DNA of 64,000 nucleotides from Amycolatopsis circi (GTDB lineage Bacteria > Actinomycetota > Actinomycetes > Mycobacteriales > Pseudonocardiaceae): contig NZ_PQIA01000006.1 of assembly GCF_003385235.1 (NCBI RefSeq), forward strand, positions 1 to 64,000, written 5' to 3'. This document shows positions 45,669 through 54,742 of the stretch, one piece after another. Each line of letters opens with the position of its first letter. The first letter of the stretch is position 1. The notes beneath the pieces were generated by a model. The model worked only from the letters and a program-made list of their open reading frames with translations. It was not told the origin of the DNA and searched no databases. A program made the position numbers and the translations under genes.

Positions 45669-46882
45669 AGCACCTCCAGCTTCGCGACCCACTTCGTCTG
45701 CAGCACGCCAGGACGGCTGGGCGCGATCACGCGGCAGGGATAGCCGTGGTCGAGGTTCAGCACCTCGCCGTTCAGCTCCAGCGCCAGCAACGTGAGCGGG
45801 TCGGCCGTGTGCTCGCCGGGCAGCACGCTGACGCCGTACAGTCCGGTCTTCTCCAGCGACGACACGCGTACGTCGACGCCCGGCGAACTGCCGGTCGCGC
45901 GCAGCAGATCCGGAAACGAGATGCCGCGCCACGTAGCCATTTGACTCCAGCCCTCGACGCACGCGATCGGCAAGTCCACAGTGGTCTGCGGCAGTGCCCG
46001 CAGTTCGGCCAGCGTGAACTGCCGCGTCCCCGCCGGAGTCACCACGGACAACCGCCATCCGGGATTCCGTGCGGTCCGTGTTACCTGCGCTGCCACGGCC
46101 GTGCGGTTGACCGGCAACTTCTGCGAGCCCTTGTCCGATCGCCACGACAACCCGGACACGTTCCGCAGCGCGGGAACCGTTGCTCCAGCAGTGGCCAGCA
46201 CGGCGACTCCAGTCGCGATCCCAGTAGTGGCCAGAAATCCTCGCCGCGACAACCCCGGACCAGACGGCTCGACCGGCGCACGCTCCCGCGTCAGCGCCCG
46301 CCGGAGCACTGGGAGCTTCACCGCGACGTGCACGAGGATCGAGCCGATCGCCACCCATGCGACCGCGTAGTGCACCTGCGGAAAGTAGAAGTTCCACGGG
46401 TAGTTTTGCGCGACGTTCAGCAAACCCGAACTCAGCTCGAAGAACGCCGCCCCGGAGAGGACGAGGATCGACAGCCGCTCCACCGCATGCGGTACCGAGC
46501 GCACCAGCGGACGCTCGAACAGCTTCGGGTAGACGCTCCACAGTTTGGCCAGCAGCAACGGAATCGCCGCGATCCCGGACACTACATGCGCGCCCTGCGT
46601 CACCCGGTACAGCCAGATCGGCCGGCTGGGCCAGAAGAACCACTCCGGCGGATGCTGGATCAAATGGCTCAACAGGCCGGTGACGAAGCAGATCAGGAAC
46701 GCGAGCCCGAGCATGCTGCCGACCCGGGCCGTCACGCGCTCGCCGTGCGCGCCGCCTTTGAACTGCTCCGCCTTCGGAACCCGGCGATCGACGGCGCGGG
46801 CCCGTTCACCGATCTTGGCCTGTGCCGCGGTGACCCGAACATCGAGCCCGCGCCATGCGGCCGCTAGCCGCCGGCGTTTCAC
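45665..46882 (-). CDS. Cytochrome b561-like / sulfite-oxidase-like molybdopterin fusion protein
   Basis: 405 residues from GTG 46882. Residues ~45-215 contain several membrane helices with paired histidines (TGLLSHLIQHPPEWFF, GAHVVSGIAAIPLLLAKL, VHYAVAWVAIGSILVHVAVKL), a b-type cytochrome pattern. A twin-arginine-like segment SRRGFLATTG follows, then a molybdopterin domain with the conserved cysteine in IACVEGWSQMATWRG near residue 305. It likely moves electrons between an extracytoplasmic Mo centre and the membrane. It is coupled by 4-base overlaps on both sides. Confidence 0.85.
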   Translation of the reverse strand: MKRRRLAAAWRGLDVRVTAAQAKIGERARAVDRRVPKAEQFKGGAHGERVTARVGSMLGLAFLICFVTGLLSHLIQHPPEWFFWPSRPIWLYRVTQGAHVVSGIAAIPLLLAKLWSVYPKLFERPLVRSVPHAVERLSILVLSGAAFFELSSGLLNVAQNYPWNFYFPQVHYAVAWVAIGSILVHVAVKLPVLRRALTRERAPVEPSGPGLSRRGFLATTGIATGVAVLATAGATVPALRNVSGLSWRSDKGSQKLPVNRTAVAAQVTRTARNPGWRLSVVTPAGTRQFTLAELRALPQTTVDLPIACVEGWSQMATWRGISFPDLLRATGSSPGVDVRVSSLEKTGLYGVSVLPGEHTADPLTLLALELNGEVLNLDHGYPCRVIAPSRPGVLQTKWVAKLEVL

Positions 46883-47508
46883 GTGCGTGCCAGCTTCGCG
46901 AACCAGCGATGCCCGCGGCTGGTCGTCCACACCACTCGGAACCCAGTCCGTACCGCGATTTCCGCGATGGCGTCGATTCCGACCCACGCCCAGGTGAACC
47001 ATCGTCCACCGGCGGGATCCGGTCGCAGACGGACGTGGTCCCGGCGCACGCCGTGGCCCGGTTCCTCCAGTTCCACGAGCACGTCACCGTCTGGCGTGAG
47101 CAACTCGCGCACCCGCCGCAGCAGCGCATCGGGATCGCCACCGATACCGATGTTGCCGTCGGCTAGCAACACGTGATTCCACCGTCCTTCGCCGGGTAAG
47201 CGAGCGAAAACGTCGCGCTGCAACGCAATCGCCCCGCGCCGCCGCGTCAGCCGCACCGCGACCGGCGAACTGTCCACGCCAAGGGTCGCCACGCCTCGGC
47301 GCGTCAATGCAGCGGTCAGCCGACCAGGTCCGCAACCGACGTCGAGCGTCACACCTTCGCAGGCGTCCAGCAGCACCGCGTCGCCCGCGTCGCAACCGTC
47401 CGCCCAACGGCCGACCGGAAGCTCGACGCGGTCCCCGTTCGCAAGCTCCAGCCAGCAGTGATGGCCAAGCAACCCGCGGTCGAATTCCCGGCCAGTCGCG
47501 AGTTTCAC
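46879..47508 (-). CDS. Class I SAM-dependent methyltransferase
   Basis: 209 residues. The SAM motif is VTLDVGCGPGRLTAALTRRGV (motif I with the acidic GVDSS after it), and WNHVLLADGNIGIGGDP with LLTPDGDVLVELEEPG follow. The substrate is unknown. It overlaps the DUF2064 gene upstream and the Mo-oxidoreductase gene downstream by 4 bases, so it belongs to the five-gene coupled operon. Its GTG start is fixed by that overlap. Confidence 0.85.
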   Translation of the reverse strand: MKLATGREFDRGLLGHHCWLELANGDRVELPVGRWADGCDAGDAVLLDACEGVTLDVGCGPGRLTAALTRRGVATLGVDSSPVAVRLTRRRGAIALQRDVFARLPGEGRWNHVLLADGNIGIGGDPDALLRRVRELLTPDGDVLVELEEPGHGVRRDHVRLRPDPAGGRWFTWAWVGIDAIAEIAVRTGFRVVWTTSRGHRWFAKLART

Positions 47509-48176
47509 GCCACCACCCCCACCGCGTCCACGGCGGTAGCGAACCTGCCGTCGGGCCGAATCGCGGCCACCCGCAGCGCGTCCGCCATGGTGTCCACATC
47601 GGACAACGTCGGCAGCTTGTCAACGCGGAGACCGGCATCCGACAACGCCGCTCGCGTGCGGAACCCGGTGTCCGGACGCGACATCGGAACCCCGGCGAGC
47701 ACCTGCGCCTGCCTCGGATCAGCAAGCCCAAGCCCCCACCAGCCGCCGTCTTCAGCGTCGCCCAGCACCGCGCGGCTGGCCCCGGCGACGACCGGTTCGA
47801 TCGCCGACGCGAGCAACTCAGGGGAGACCTGCGGTGTGTCCATGCCGATCTGTAGCGCGGGCAAACCGGCATGCACCGCAGCAGTATCGGCGTGCGCGTT
47901 GGCCAACCGGGTGCCGAAATCCCAGCCCCGCTGCGCGATCACGGTCGCCCTCCGCAACGCCCGACCGATTTCGCTACCCCGCGCTGCCTCGGCGAGGTCG
48001 CCCGTCATCGCCACCACGGTGAGCGCGCCGTCTGTGGCGAACGCGGCGTCCAACGTGTCCAGCAGTGCGGACGCGGCGATCTCCGCTGCCTGTTCTGCCG
48101 TCGCGGGCGGACACAACCGGGTCTTCGCGAACCCCGGCACCGGGGCTTTCGCAACCACAAGCAGGCAGAAGGTCAT
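47505..48176 (-). CDS. DUF2064 nucleotidyl/glycosyltransferase-like protein
   Basis: 223 residues. The N terminus LLVVAKAPVPGFAKTRLCPP, the HAGLPALQIGMDTPQVSPELL middle and ASRAVLGDAEDGGWWGLGLAD are diagnostic of DUF2064 (TIGR04282-type, GT-A-like fold related to CofC and MobA). Members often sit beside a family-2 glycosyltransferase, as here. The enzyme may charge or transfer a sugar or phosphonucleotide. It overlaps both neighbours by 4 bases. Confidence 0.85.
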   Translation of the reverse strand: MTFCLLVVAKAPVPGFAKTRLCPPATAEQAAEIAASALLDTLDAAFATDGALTVVAMTGDLAEAARGSEIGRALRRATVIAQRGWDFGTRLANAHADTAAVHAGLPALQIGMDTPQVSPELLASAIEPVVAGASRAVLGDAEDGGWWGLGLADPRQAQVLAGVPMSRPDTGFRTRAALSDAGLRVDKLPTLSDVDTMADALRVAAIRPDGRFATAVDAVGVVA

Positions 48177-48832
48177 CGGGCCAACACCCGCCCGAAGTCC
48201 CGCACCGCCCGCAAGGTGCCGCGTACCGAACCGGACACCTTCGATTTCGTGCCCTGCGCGCGTTCCCGGTAAGCGACGTCGAACTCCTGGACCACCCAGC
48301 CCGCGCGCTGTGCCTTGACCAACAGCTCAAGCGGATAGCCGAACGCCCTGTCCGCAACGCCGAGCGCCAGCAACTCCCGGCGACGCACTGCCCGCAACGG
48401 CGCGATGTCCCGCACCGGCAGCCCACGGGACCGCAAGAGCAGTGACAGAACGGCATTGCCTGCTCTTGCGTGCCATGGCCAAGCCGCCCGCGACACCGGC
48501 ACCCGCCGTCCGACCGCGAGATCAGCGCCGTCCACGACCGCGGCGACGAGGCGCGGCAATTCGGCCAGATCGAGCGATCCGTCTGCATCCGCGAAACAGA
48601 CGACGTCAGCGGTCGAGTTTTCCAGCCCGGTATGGACGGCGGCACCGTACCCGCGCCGCGGCTCGTCGACGACTTTCGCGCCGTGCGCAGCCGCGACGCC
48701 GGGGGAACCGTCACGCGACCCGTTGTCCACGACGATCGCTCGATAACCCGGCGGCAGACTGGCGAGCACGCCGGGCAGCGCGCCCGCCTCGTCGAGGCAG
48801 GGGAGGACGACGTCCACTCCGAATTCATTCAC
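48173..48832 (-). CDS. Family 2 glycosyltransferase (polyprenyl-phosphate type)
   Basis: 219 residues, GT-A fold. VDVVLPCLDEAGALPGVL, IVVDNGSRDGSPGVA, the DxD-like CFADADGSLDLAELPRL and the VGRRVPVSR segment match dolichol/undecaprenyl-phosphate sugar transferases. No C-terminal membrane helix is present. It is first in the five-gene coupled operon and starts with GTG. A 144-base divergent interval separates it from the multi-spanning membrane protein gene, which may use its lipid-linked sugar product. Confidence 0.87.
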   Translation of the reverse strand: MNEFGVDVVLPCLDEAGALPGVLASLPPGYRAIVVDNGSRDGSPGVAAAHGAKVVDEPRRGYGAAVHTGLENSTADVVCFADADGSLDLAELPRLVAAVVDGADLAVGRRVPVSRAAWPWHARAGNAVLSLLLRSRGLPVRDIAPLRAVRRRELLALGVADRAFGYPLELLVKAQRAGWVVQEFDVAYRERAQGTKSKVSGSVRGTLRAVRDFGRVLAR

Positions 48833-48976
48833 GAGGCGTACGGTAAGTCTGGATAGGACAGTGCAGAACCCTTGCGGTGCTTACCAATTCCTGACGTTGG
48901 GCAAGATCTTACCGACTTCTCACGGATCCGCGGGAAACCTGCCGGACCGCCGTCAGCGGGGTTATCGTGACCGGCG

Positions 48977-50380
48977 ATGAGCGAGTCGACGAAGGCCGCC
49001 CGGCTCGCCGAGCCGCCGCCCCCGGTTCCCGTCCGTCCCCGGTTCCGCGCTGATCTCGTGACGGTCGGCGTCACCCTCGTGGTGATCGCCGCCGCGACCG
49101 CGGTTGGCGTGTACTACAACCGGCCAGGTTCGGGCGTGGTGATCTACGCGTTCGCGCCGCCGTTGTTCGCGCATTGGCTGCCGCACGTCGGCCCAGGCTC
49201 GGTGTTCGCCGTGCTGATCGCCGCCGGTGTCGTCCTGTACGGCCCGACCCTGGCCGCCCGGCTCCGATGGCGACGCGCCCTGGCCGCGGGCTATCTGGCG
49301 TCCCTCGCCTGGATCTTTTCGCTCGCCATGGTGGACGGCTGGACGCGCGGCTTCACCGGCCGGCTCACCACGCCGCAGGAGTACCTGCACGAAGTCCCCG
49401 GCATTACGGACATCCCGCGATTCCTCCGCGAATTCTCCTCGCGCATCCTCGATTTCCAGCCGAACTCGTGGACCACTCACGTATCCGGCCACCCGCCAGG
49501 TGCGACCCTCGTCTTCGTCTGGCTCGACCGGCTCGGCCTCCGCAGCGGTGCCTGGGCGTCGACCGCCGTGGTGCTGGTGGCCGCTTTGGTCGCCGTCGCG
49601 GTGCCAGCGACGATCGCCCTGCTCGGCCGTCCCGACGCAGCCCGCGCGGCGCTGCCGTTCGCCGTGCTCAGCCCCGGCGCGGTGTGGCTGGGTGTGTCCG
49701 CTGACGGCCTCTTCGCCGGTGTGACCGCGACCGGTATCGCGCTGCTCGCCCTCGCATCAGTCGGCTTCCGAGAACGCCGCGGCTACGCCTGGCCTACGGC
49801 GCTGGCCGCCGGGATTCTCATCGGATTCGGCATCTTCCTCTCCTACGGCCTTGTCCTGCTTGGCTTGGTCGCGCTGGCCGTCGCCTTGCTCGGCAGACAA
49901 TGGCGGGCTGCGGCAGCCGCTGTCCTCGGCGCCTTGGCCGTGGTCGCCGTGTTCGCGCTCGCCGGATTCTGGTGGTTCGACGGCTACCACCTCGTGGTCG
50001 AGCGCTACTACCAGGGCGTCGCGGTAGTGCGGCCGTATTCCTACTGGGTGTGGGCTGACCTGGCCGCGGTGGCGGTCGCGGGTGGGCCAGCTGTGGTCGC
50101 GGCGGCCCGCCGAGGGGTGGCATCGGCGGTCTTCTTGCCGTCTCGTCGAACGATCCTGCGCGATCCGGTCCTGCTGATCGTGCTCGCGGCCGTGCTCACG
50201 ATCGTGTTCGCCGATTCGTCCGGCCTGTCGAAGGCTGAGGTAGAACGGATCTGGCTACCGTTCGGCGCGTGGCTGATCCCGGCCACGGCGCTGCTTCCGG
50301 CGGGCCACCGCCGCTGGTGGCTGGCCGGACAGGCGGTGGTCGCGCTCGCGGTCAACCACCTGCTGCTGACGAACTGGTGA
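48977..50380 (+). CDS. Polytopic membrane protein, possibly a GT-C-type glycosyltransferase
   Basis: 467 residues with about 11 to 12 hydrophobic segments. The first large external loop (MVDGWTRGFTG, then HEVPGITDIPRFLREFSSRI and SGHPPGATLVFVWLDRLG) resembles the loop-1 architecture of polyprenyl-phosphate-sugar-dependent GT-C enzymes, but I cannot place it in a named family. It is divergent from the GT2 operon and 8 bases before a two-component pair, so it may be the consumer of a lipid-linked sugar. Confidence 0.7.
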   Translation: MSESTKAARLAEPPPPVPVRPRFRADLVTVGVTLVVIAAATAVGVYYNRPGSGVVIYAFAPPLFAHWLPHVGPGSVFAVLIAAGVVLYGPTLAARLRWRRALAAGYLASLAWIFSLAMVDGWTRGFTGRLTTPQEYLHEVPGITDIPRFLREFSSRILDFQPNSWTTHVSGHPPGATLVFVWLDRLGLRSGAWASTAVVLVAALVAVAVPATIALLGRPDAARAALPFAVLSPGAVWLGVSADGLFAGVTATGIALLALASVGFRERRGYAWPTALAAGILIGFGIFLSYGLVLLGLVALAVALLGRQWRAAAAAVLGALAVVAVFALAGFWWFDGYHLVVERYYQGVAVVRPYSYWVWADLAAVAVAGGPAVVAAARRGVASAVFLPSRRTILRDPVLLIVLAAVLTIVFADSSGLSKAEVERIWLPFGAWLIPATALLPAGHRRWWLAGQAVVALAVNHLLLTNW

Positions 50381-50388
50381 GGTGAGGC

Positions 50389-51090
50389 ATGGAAGACCAA
50401 GCGGGTCGCGTGCTCGTGGTCGACGACGACGAGACCGTGCGCGATGTCGTCCGCCGCTACCTCGAAACCGCCGGTTTCACCGTCGACCTGGCCGGCGACG
50501 GCACGGCGGCGCTCGCCCGGTTCGCCGAACGCGTACCGGACCTGGTGGTCCTCGACGTGATGATGCCCGGCCTCAACGGCCTGGAGGTGTGCCGGCGACT
50601 GCGGCAGACGAGCCAGGTGCCGATCGTCATGCTCACCGCGCTGGGCGAGGAGGAGAACCGCATCGCCGGGTTGCAGCTCGGGGCCGACGATTACGTCACC
50701 AAACCGTTCAGCCCCAAGGAACTCACGCTGCGCGTGGCCTCCGTGCTGCGGCGGGCCCGGATGCCACGGCCCGAGCCGCCGACGGCTGAACTGGTGGACG
50801 GCAACCTCCGGCTCCAGATGGCCGCCCGGCAGGCGACGCTCGACGGTGCGGTGCTGCCGCTGACCACGCGCGAGTTCGATCTTCTCGCGTTCTTCCTCTC
50901 CCACCCCGGCGTCGCATTCAGCCGGGCTGACCTGCTGGAGAAGGTGTGGGGCTGGGACTTCGGCGACCAATCCACGGTGACCGTCCACGTGCGACGGTTG
51001 CGCGAGAAAATCGAACGTGACCCGGCCAAACCGATCCGCGTCGCGACGGTGTGGGGCGTCGGCTACCGCTACGACCGGACACAGCCATGA
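50389..51090 (+). CDS. OmpR-family response regulator
   Basis: 233 residues. Receiver domain: VVDDDETVRDVVRRYLETAGFTVDLAGDGTAAL, phospho-acceptor in VVLDVMMPGLNG, Lys in YVTKPFSPKEL; winged helix ~145-228 ending TVWGVGYRYDR. It is coupled to the kinase by ATGA. It belongs to the same subfamily style as the MprA-like regulator but is not a close duplicate. Targets are likely among the adjacent envelope-sugar genes. Confidence 0.9.
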   Translation: MEDQAGRVLVVDDDETVRDVVRRYLETAGFTVDLAGDGTAALARFAERVPDLVVLDVMMPGLNGLEVCRRLRQTSQVPIVMLTALGEEENRIAGLQLGADDYVTKPFSPKELTLRVASVLRRARMPRPEPPTAELVDGNLRLQMAARQATLDGAVLPLTTREFDLLAFFLSHPGVAFSRADLLEKVWGWDFGDQSTVTVHVRRLREKIERDPAKPIRVATVWGVGYRYDRTQP

Positions 51091-52136
51091 TCGGCTCGGG
51101 CGAGTCGGCGTGGGACATGTTCGTTCACGTCCTGCACATTCTTCCGCTCGCTTTGCTGTTCGCCTTGCCGGTGGCGGCGCTGGGCGGACTCGCGCTTTAC
51201 CTGCTGCGGCACCGATCGCTGGCCACCACGATGACCACGCTCGTGCTGACGCCGATCGCCGCGATGCTGGTCGGAATCCTCGGCGTGAGCGGCTTCATGT
51301 TCACCGAGGCCCTGACCACCGAACTGCTCGTGTGCCTGCTCGTGGCCCTGGTGGCGGTGCCCGCGGCGATGGTGCTGGGCCGGGTCATCGCGCGGCGCAG
51401 TGTGTGGGAACGCGAGGCCCGGGAACGCGAACGCGCGGCGGAGAAGTCGCGTCGCGAACTGGTCGCGTGGATCAGCCACGACCTTCGCAGCCCACTGGCC
51501 GGGATCCAGGCAATGGCGGAGGCGCTGGCCGACGGCGTGGTTTCGGAACGCGCCGAGGTGGCCGACTACGCCCAGCGGATCAGCGGCGAGACGACCCGGC
51601 TGTCCGGCATGGTGGGCGACCTGTTCGAGCTGTCCCGGATCACCGCAGGAGCGCTCGAACTGAGCATGTCGGCCGTGCCGCTGCGCGACGTGGTGAGCGA
51701 CGCGGTCGCCGCGCAGGCACCGGTAGCGGACCGCAAACGCGTGCGGGTGCTGGAAAACGCGTCGGCGTGGCCGGTGGTATCCGGCAGCGATCCGGAGCTG
51801 GCGCGGATCGTGCGGAACCTCGTGTCCAACGCCATCCGGCACACTCCACCGGACGGCACGGTCGCCGTGCAGATCGGCATCGACGGCGACCAGGCGCTGC
51901 TGGCCGTGGACGACGGCTGCGGCGGAATTCCGGACGATGAGATCAGCCGGGTCTTCGACGTCGCCTTCCGCGGCACGCAAGCCCGCACCCCCGACCGCAG
52001 CGGCACCACCAGCGGCGGCGGGTTGGGCCTGGCGATCGCGAAGGGCTTGGTGGAGGCGCACCGAGGGCGGATCGGCGTCCAGAACCACGGCCCAGGATGC
52101 CGCTTCGAGGTGCGGTTGCCGCTGGCGGCGTCCTGA
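51087..52136 (+). CDS. Sensor histidine kinase without large external domain
   Basis: 349 residues from ATG 51087. Three closely spaced hydrophobic segments (~12-38, ~50-70, ~78-105) leave almost no extracytoplasmic loop, so it probably senses within the membrane. The dimerisation His is in VAWISHDLRSPLAGIQAM (~140); N box RNLVSNAIRHTPPDG; G boxes DDGCGGIPDDEI and GGGLGLAIAKGLVEAHRG. It pairs with the regulator upstream. Confidence 0.9.
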   Translation: MIGSGESAWDMFVHVLHILPLALLFALPVAALGGLALYLLRHRSLATTMTTLVLTPIAAMLVGILGVSGFMFTEALTTELLVCLLVALVAVPAAMVLGRVIARRSVWEREARERERAAEKSRRELVAWISHDLRSPLAGIQAMAEALADGVVSERAEVADYAQRISGETTRLSGMVGDLFELSRITAGALELSMSAVPLRDVVSDAVAAQAPVADRKRVRVLENASAWPVVSGSDPELARIVRNLVSNAIRHTPPDGTVAVQIGIDGDQALLAVDDGCGGIPDDEISRVFDVAFRGTQARTPDRSGTTSGGGLGLAIAKGLVEAHRGRIGVQNHGPGCRFEVRLPLAAS

Positions 52137-52154
52137 ACCGTCTGTTGTGGACAG

Positions 52155-53036
52155 TCAGGAAGCGGCGACCGCCGAGACCGGCTCCACGCTGCGGTCGGCT
52201 GCGATCCGGAAGAACGGCTCGTCCGGGAAATGCGCGGCCGCGACGATCGTGCCGGTGCCGACCACCTCGCCGAGCCAGCGGCGGCGGGTCCGCTCCGCCT
52301 GCCCGGGATCGGTGTCGGAGACCGCGCCGATCGTCGGATCGGCCATCTGCTCCGGAATCTGGAAGACATCGCCGAGCAGGACGGCGCGACGATCCTGATC
52401 CGCGACTTCCAGCACGTAATGCCCCGGCGTGTGCCCGGGAGCGTGTCGAACGGTGACGCCGGACGCGACTGTTTCGCCGTCCAGCATCGGACGCAGTTTG
52501 CCCTGGGCGCGAAGGGCTTCCAGCGCCACGCGGCCGCGGTCATGCCGCCCTGCCGGTTCGACGAACGCCGCCCAGTCGGGCGCGCCGTACCGCACTTCGG
52601 CATTAGGGAAGTACGGCTCGCCGTTCGGCGCGACCCATCCGATGTGGTCGGCATGCAGATGAGTCAGCACCACAGTGTCGACGCCTTCGCGGGCAATCCC
52701 GGCTTCGGCGAGCGCTGCGGGCAAGCCGCCGGTGTGCTCAGCTTCGACAGCGCTGACCACCGGGTGCAGCTGCTCTTTGGAGTGCTGCGGCAGATGCGGC
52801 TCGCCGGACGGACGCGGACCGAAACCGGCGTCGACCAGCACCGTTCGGCCGCCCGTACGGATCAGGAATGCGCCGATGACCACGGGCACCGTGCTCGGTG
52901 CCGAGCGCTTGCCCTGAAGTCCCGGAAAGAACGACGACGGCAGTTGCAGCCGTCCGTCGGTCAGTGCGTGGATTTCGATGTCCCCCACCACGATGGAACG
53001 CATGCCCAGCATCAAGATCCGGTACGGCCGATTCAT
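52155..53036 (-). CDS. MBL-fold metallo-hydrolase
   Basis: 293 residues. The zinc signature VVLTHLHADHIGW (HxHxDH), the later RHAPGHTPGHYVLEV (His) and AVLLGDVFQ (Asp) form a binuclear site like that of N-acyl-homoserine lactonase-type or other small-molecule esterases. The start is uncertain: ATG 53036 lacks a good ribosome site, and MRSIVVGDIEIHAL, about 11 codons later, is an alternative. Substrate unknown. It converges on the kinase gene, 18 bases apart. Confidence 0.85.
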   Translation of the reverse strand: MNRPYRILMLGMRSIVVGDIEIHALTDGRLQLPSSFFPGLQGKRSAPSTVPVVIGAFLIRTGGRTVLVDAGFGPRPSGEPHLPQHSKEQLHPVVSAVEAEHTGGLPAALAEAGIAREGVDTVVLTHLHADHIGWVAPNGEPYFPNAEVRYGAPDWAAFVEPAGRHDRGRVALEALRAQGKLRPMLDGETVASGVTVRHAPGHTPGHYVLEVADQDRRAVLLGDVFQIPEQMADPTIGAVSDTDPGQAERTRRRWLGEVVGTGTIVAAAHFPDEPFFRIAADRSVEPVSAVAAS

Positions 53037-53056
53037 TCCGGAAAGTGATCTTCACC

Positions 53057-54118
53057 TCATCGGGTGACGGGTGCGCGCAGTTCCGCGGTGGCGAACGCGG
53101 TGATGCCGTCCGCGAAGGACGTTTCCGCCCGGAACCCGAGCAGCTCCCGTGCTCGGGCCGGGTCGGCGACCACGTGCCGGACGTCAGCCGGTCGTGCGCC
53201 GCCGACGATCCGCGGCTCCGGCCCGCCGCAGGCGCGAGCCAGTTCCCGGGCCAGGTCGCCGACGCTGTGCGGCTGTCCGGAACAGATGTTCAGCGGCGTG
53301 AGGTCTGCCTCCCGAAAGTCGCTTCGGAGCGCGAGGACGTTCGCGCGGGCCACGTCGTCCACGTGCACGAAATCCCGCTGCTGTCGCCCGTCCTCCAGCA
53401 CGGTCGGCGCTTCGCCGCGTTCCAGCGCCGAACGGAACAGCGATGCGACGCCGGCGTACGGCGTGTTCTGCGGCATCCGCGGGCCGTAGACGTTGTGGTA
53501 GCGCAACGCCCAGACCGTGCCGCCGGTCTGCCGCGCCCATGCGCCCGCGAGATGCTCCTGCGCCAGTTTTGTTGCCGCGTAGGTGCTTCGAGGCAACAGC
53601 GGCGCGTTTTCGGGCACGAGTTGCCAGCCCAACTCGCCACCGCAGTGCGGGCAAGTGGGTTCGAATCGTCCGGCGTCCACATCGGACTGCCGGCGAGGTG
53701 ACGGCGGAACGACGCCGTGTTCCGCACACGCATAACGACCCTCGCCGTAGACCACCATTGACGAGGCAAGCACGAGCTTGCGCACCTTCGCCGCGTGCAT
53801 CGCGGCCAGCAGCACGGCGGTGCCGTAGTCGTTGTTCAGCGCGTACGAGGGCGCGTCGGAGGGATCCACACCGTGCCCGACCACTGCGGCCTGATGGCAG
53901 ACCGCCTCGACGCCGTCAAGCAGTTCGGCGACGATCTCGGTGTCGGTGACGTCACCGCGCAGGAAGCGGTGCCGCCGGGTGTATTCGGGCGGCGTGGTGG
54001 AGCCGTGCGCGGTGGACAGCAGGTTGTCCAGCACGACGACCTCGTCGCCGTCGTCGGCCAGCTTGTCAGCGATCCGGGACCCGATGAACCCGGCGCCGCC
54101 GGTGAGGAGCACTCGCAC
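53057..54118 (-). CDS. NAD-dependent nucleotide-sugar epimerase/dehydratase with zinc-ribbon-like insert
   Basis: 353 residues of extended SDR. VLLTGGAGFIGSRIADKLADDGDEVVVLDNL binds NAD; catalytic residues are in LASSMVVYGEG and the STYAATK (YxxxK). Between them is an insert of ~45 residues with CAEH and CPHC pairs (YACAEHG, TCPHCGGELGW), which could bind zinc. The DFVHVDDVARANVLAL block and the C-terminal helix are like UDP-glucose 4-epimerases. It may supply a sugar for the neighbouring GT2/DUF2064 system. Confidence 0.88.
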   Translation of the reverse strand: MRVLLTGGAGFIGSRIADKLADDGDEVVVLDNLLSTAHGSTTPPEYTRRHRFLRGDVTDTEIVAELLDGVEAVCHQAAVVGHGVDPSDAPSYALNNDYGTAVLLAAMHAAKVRKLVLASSMVVYGEGRYACAEHGVVPPSPRRQSDVDAGRFEPTCPHCGGELGWQLVPENAPLLPRSTYAATKLAQEHLAGAWARQTGGTVWALRYHNVYGPRMPQNTPYAGVASLFRSALERGEAPTVLEDGRQQRDFVHVDDVARANVLALRSDFREADLTPLNICSGQPHSVGDLARELARACGGPEPRIVGGARPADVRHVVADPARARELLGFRAETSFADGITAFATAELRAPVTR

Positions 54119-54241
54119 CTCGCCGACGTTAGGCCGCCCGCCCTGGGATGCGCGCGGCCTGCGCGGACCACGTCACCGAATCGTCAGAAATCACCGGGCC
54201 CGTGGCGGCGGAGCGGGCCCGGAACCGGATACGGTGTCGGC

Positions 54242-54742
54242 ATGGAACGGAGCGCACAGCGGCTGGGCCGGGCACTCGTGGTGATTGTGGACGACCGGGT
54301 CGCGCACGGGGAGCACGAGGACACCTCCGGGCCGCTCGTCACCGAGCTGCTCGAGGAGGCCGGGTTCATCGTCGACGGAGTCGTCGTGGTCGAGGCCGAG
54401 ACCGCGGCCATCCGCAACGCGCTCAACACGGCGGTGATCGGCGGGGCGGACCTGGTGATCACGGTCGGCGGCACCGGAGTGTCGCCGCGCGACCGCACGC
54501 CGGACGCGACCTCGGGCGTTCTCGACCGCCCGATCCCGGGCATCGGCGAGGCCCTGCGTGCCTCGGGACTCGCCGCGGGCGCGGTCGACGCCGGGATCTC
54601 CCGCGGCCTGGCCGGCGTCTCGGGCAGCACGCTGGTGGTCAACCTGGCCGGTTCGCGCGCGGCTGTGCGCGACGGCATGGCGACCCTCTCGTCGCTGGTT
54701 CCGCACGTGATCGACGAGCTCTCCGGCCTCGAAGAGGTCTGA
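54242..54742 (+). CDS. moaB2: MoaB/MogA-family molybdopterin adenylyltransferase-like protein
   Basis: 166 residues. VVIVDDRVAHGEHEDTSGPLVTELLEEAGF, LVITVGGTGVSPRDRTPDAT and AGVSGSTLVVNLAGS are the MoCF-domain motifs. It binds or adenylylates molybdopterin in Mo-cofactor synthesis. In mycobacteria the syntenic moaB2 (Rv0984) follows pepD; here 9 kb intervene. An unusually Mo-dependent neighbour (45665-46882) is in that inserted block. ATG 54242 chosen by homology of length. Confidence 0.9.
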   Translation: MERSAQRLGRALVVIVDDRVAHGEHEDTSGPLVTELLEEAGFIVDGVVVVEAETAAIRNALNTAVIGGADLVITVGGTGVSPRDRTPDATSGVLDRPIPGIGEALRASGLAAGAVDAGISRGLAGVSGSTLVVNLAGSRAAVRDGMATLSSLVPHVIDELSGLEEV

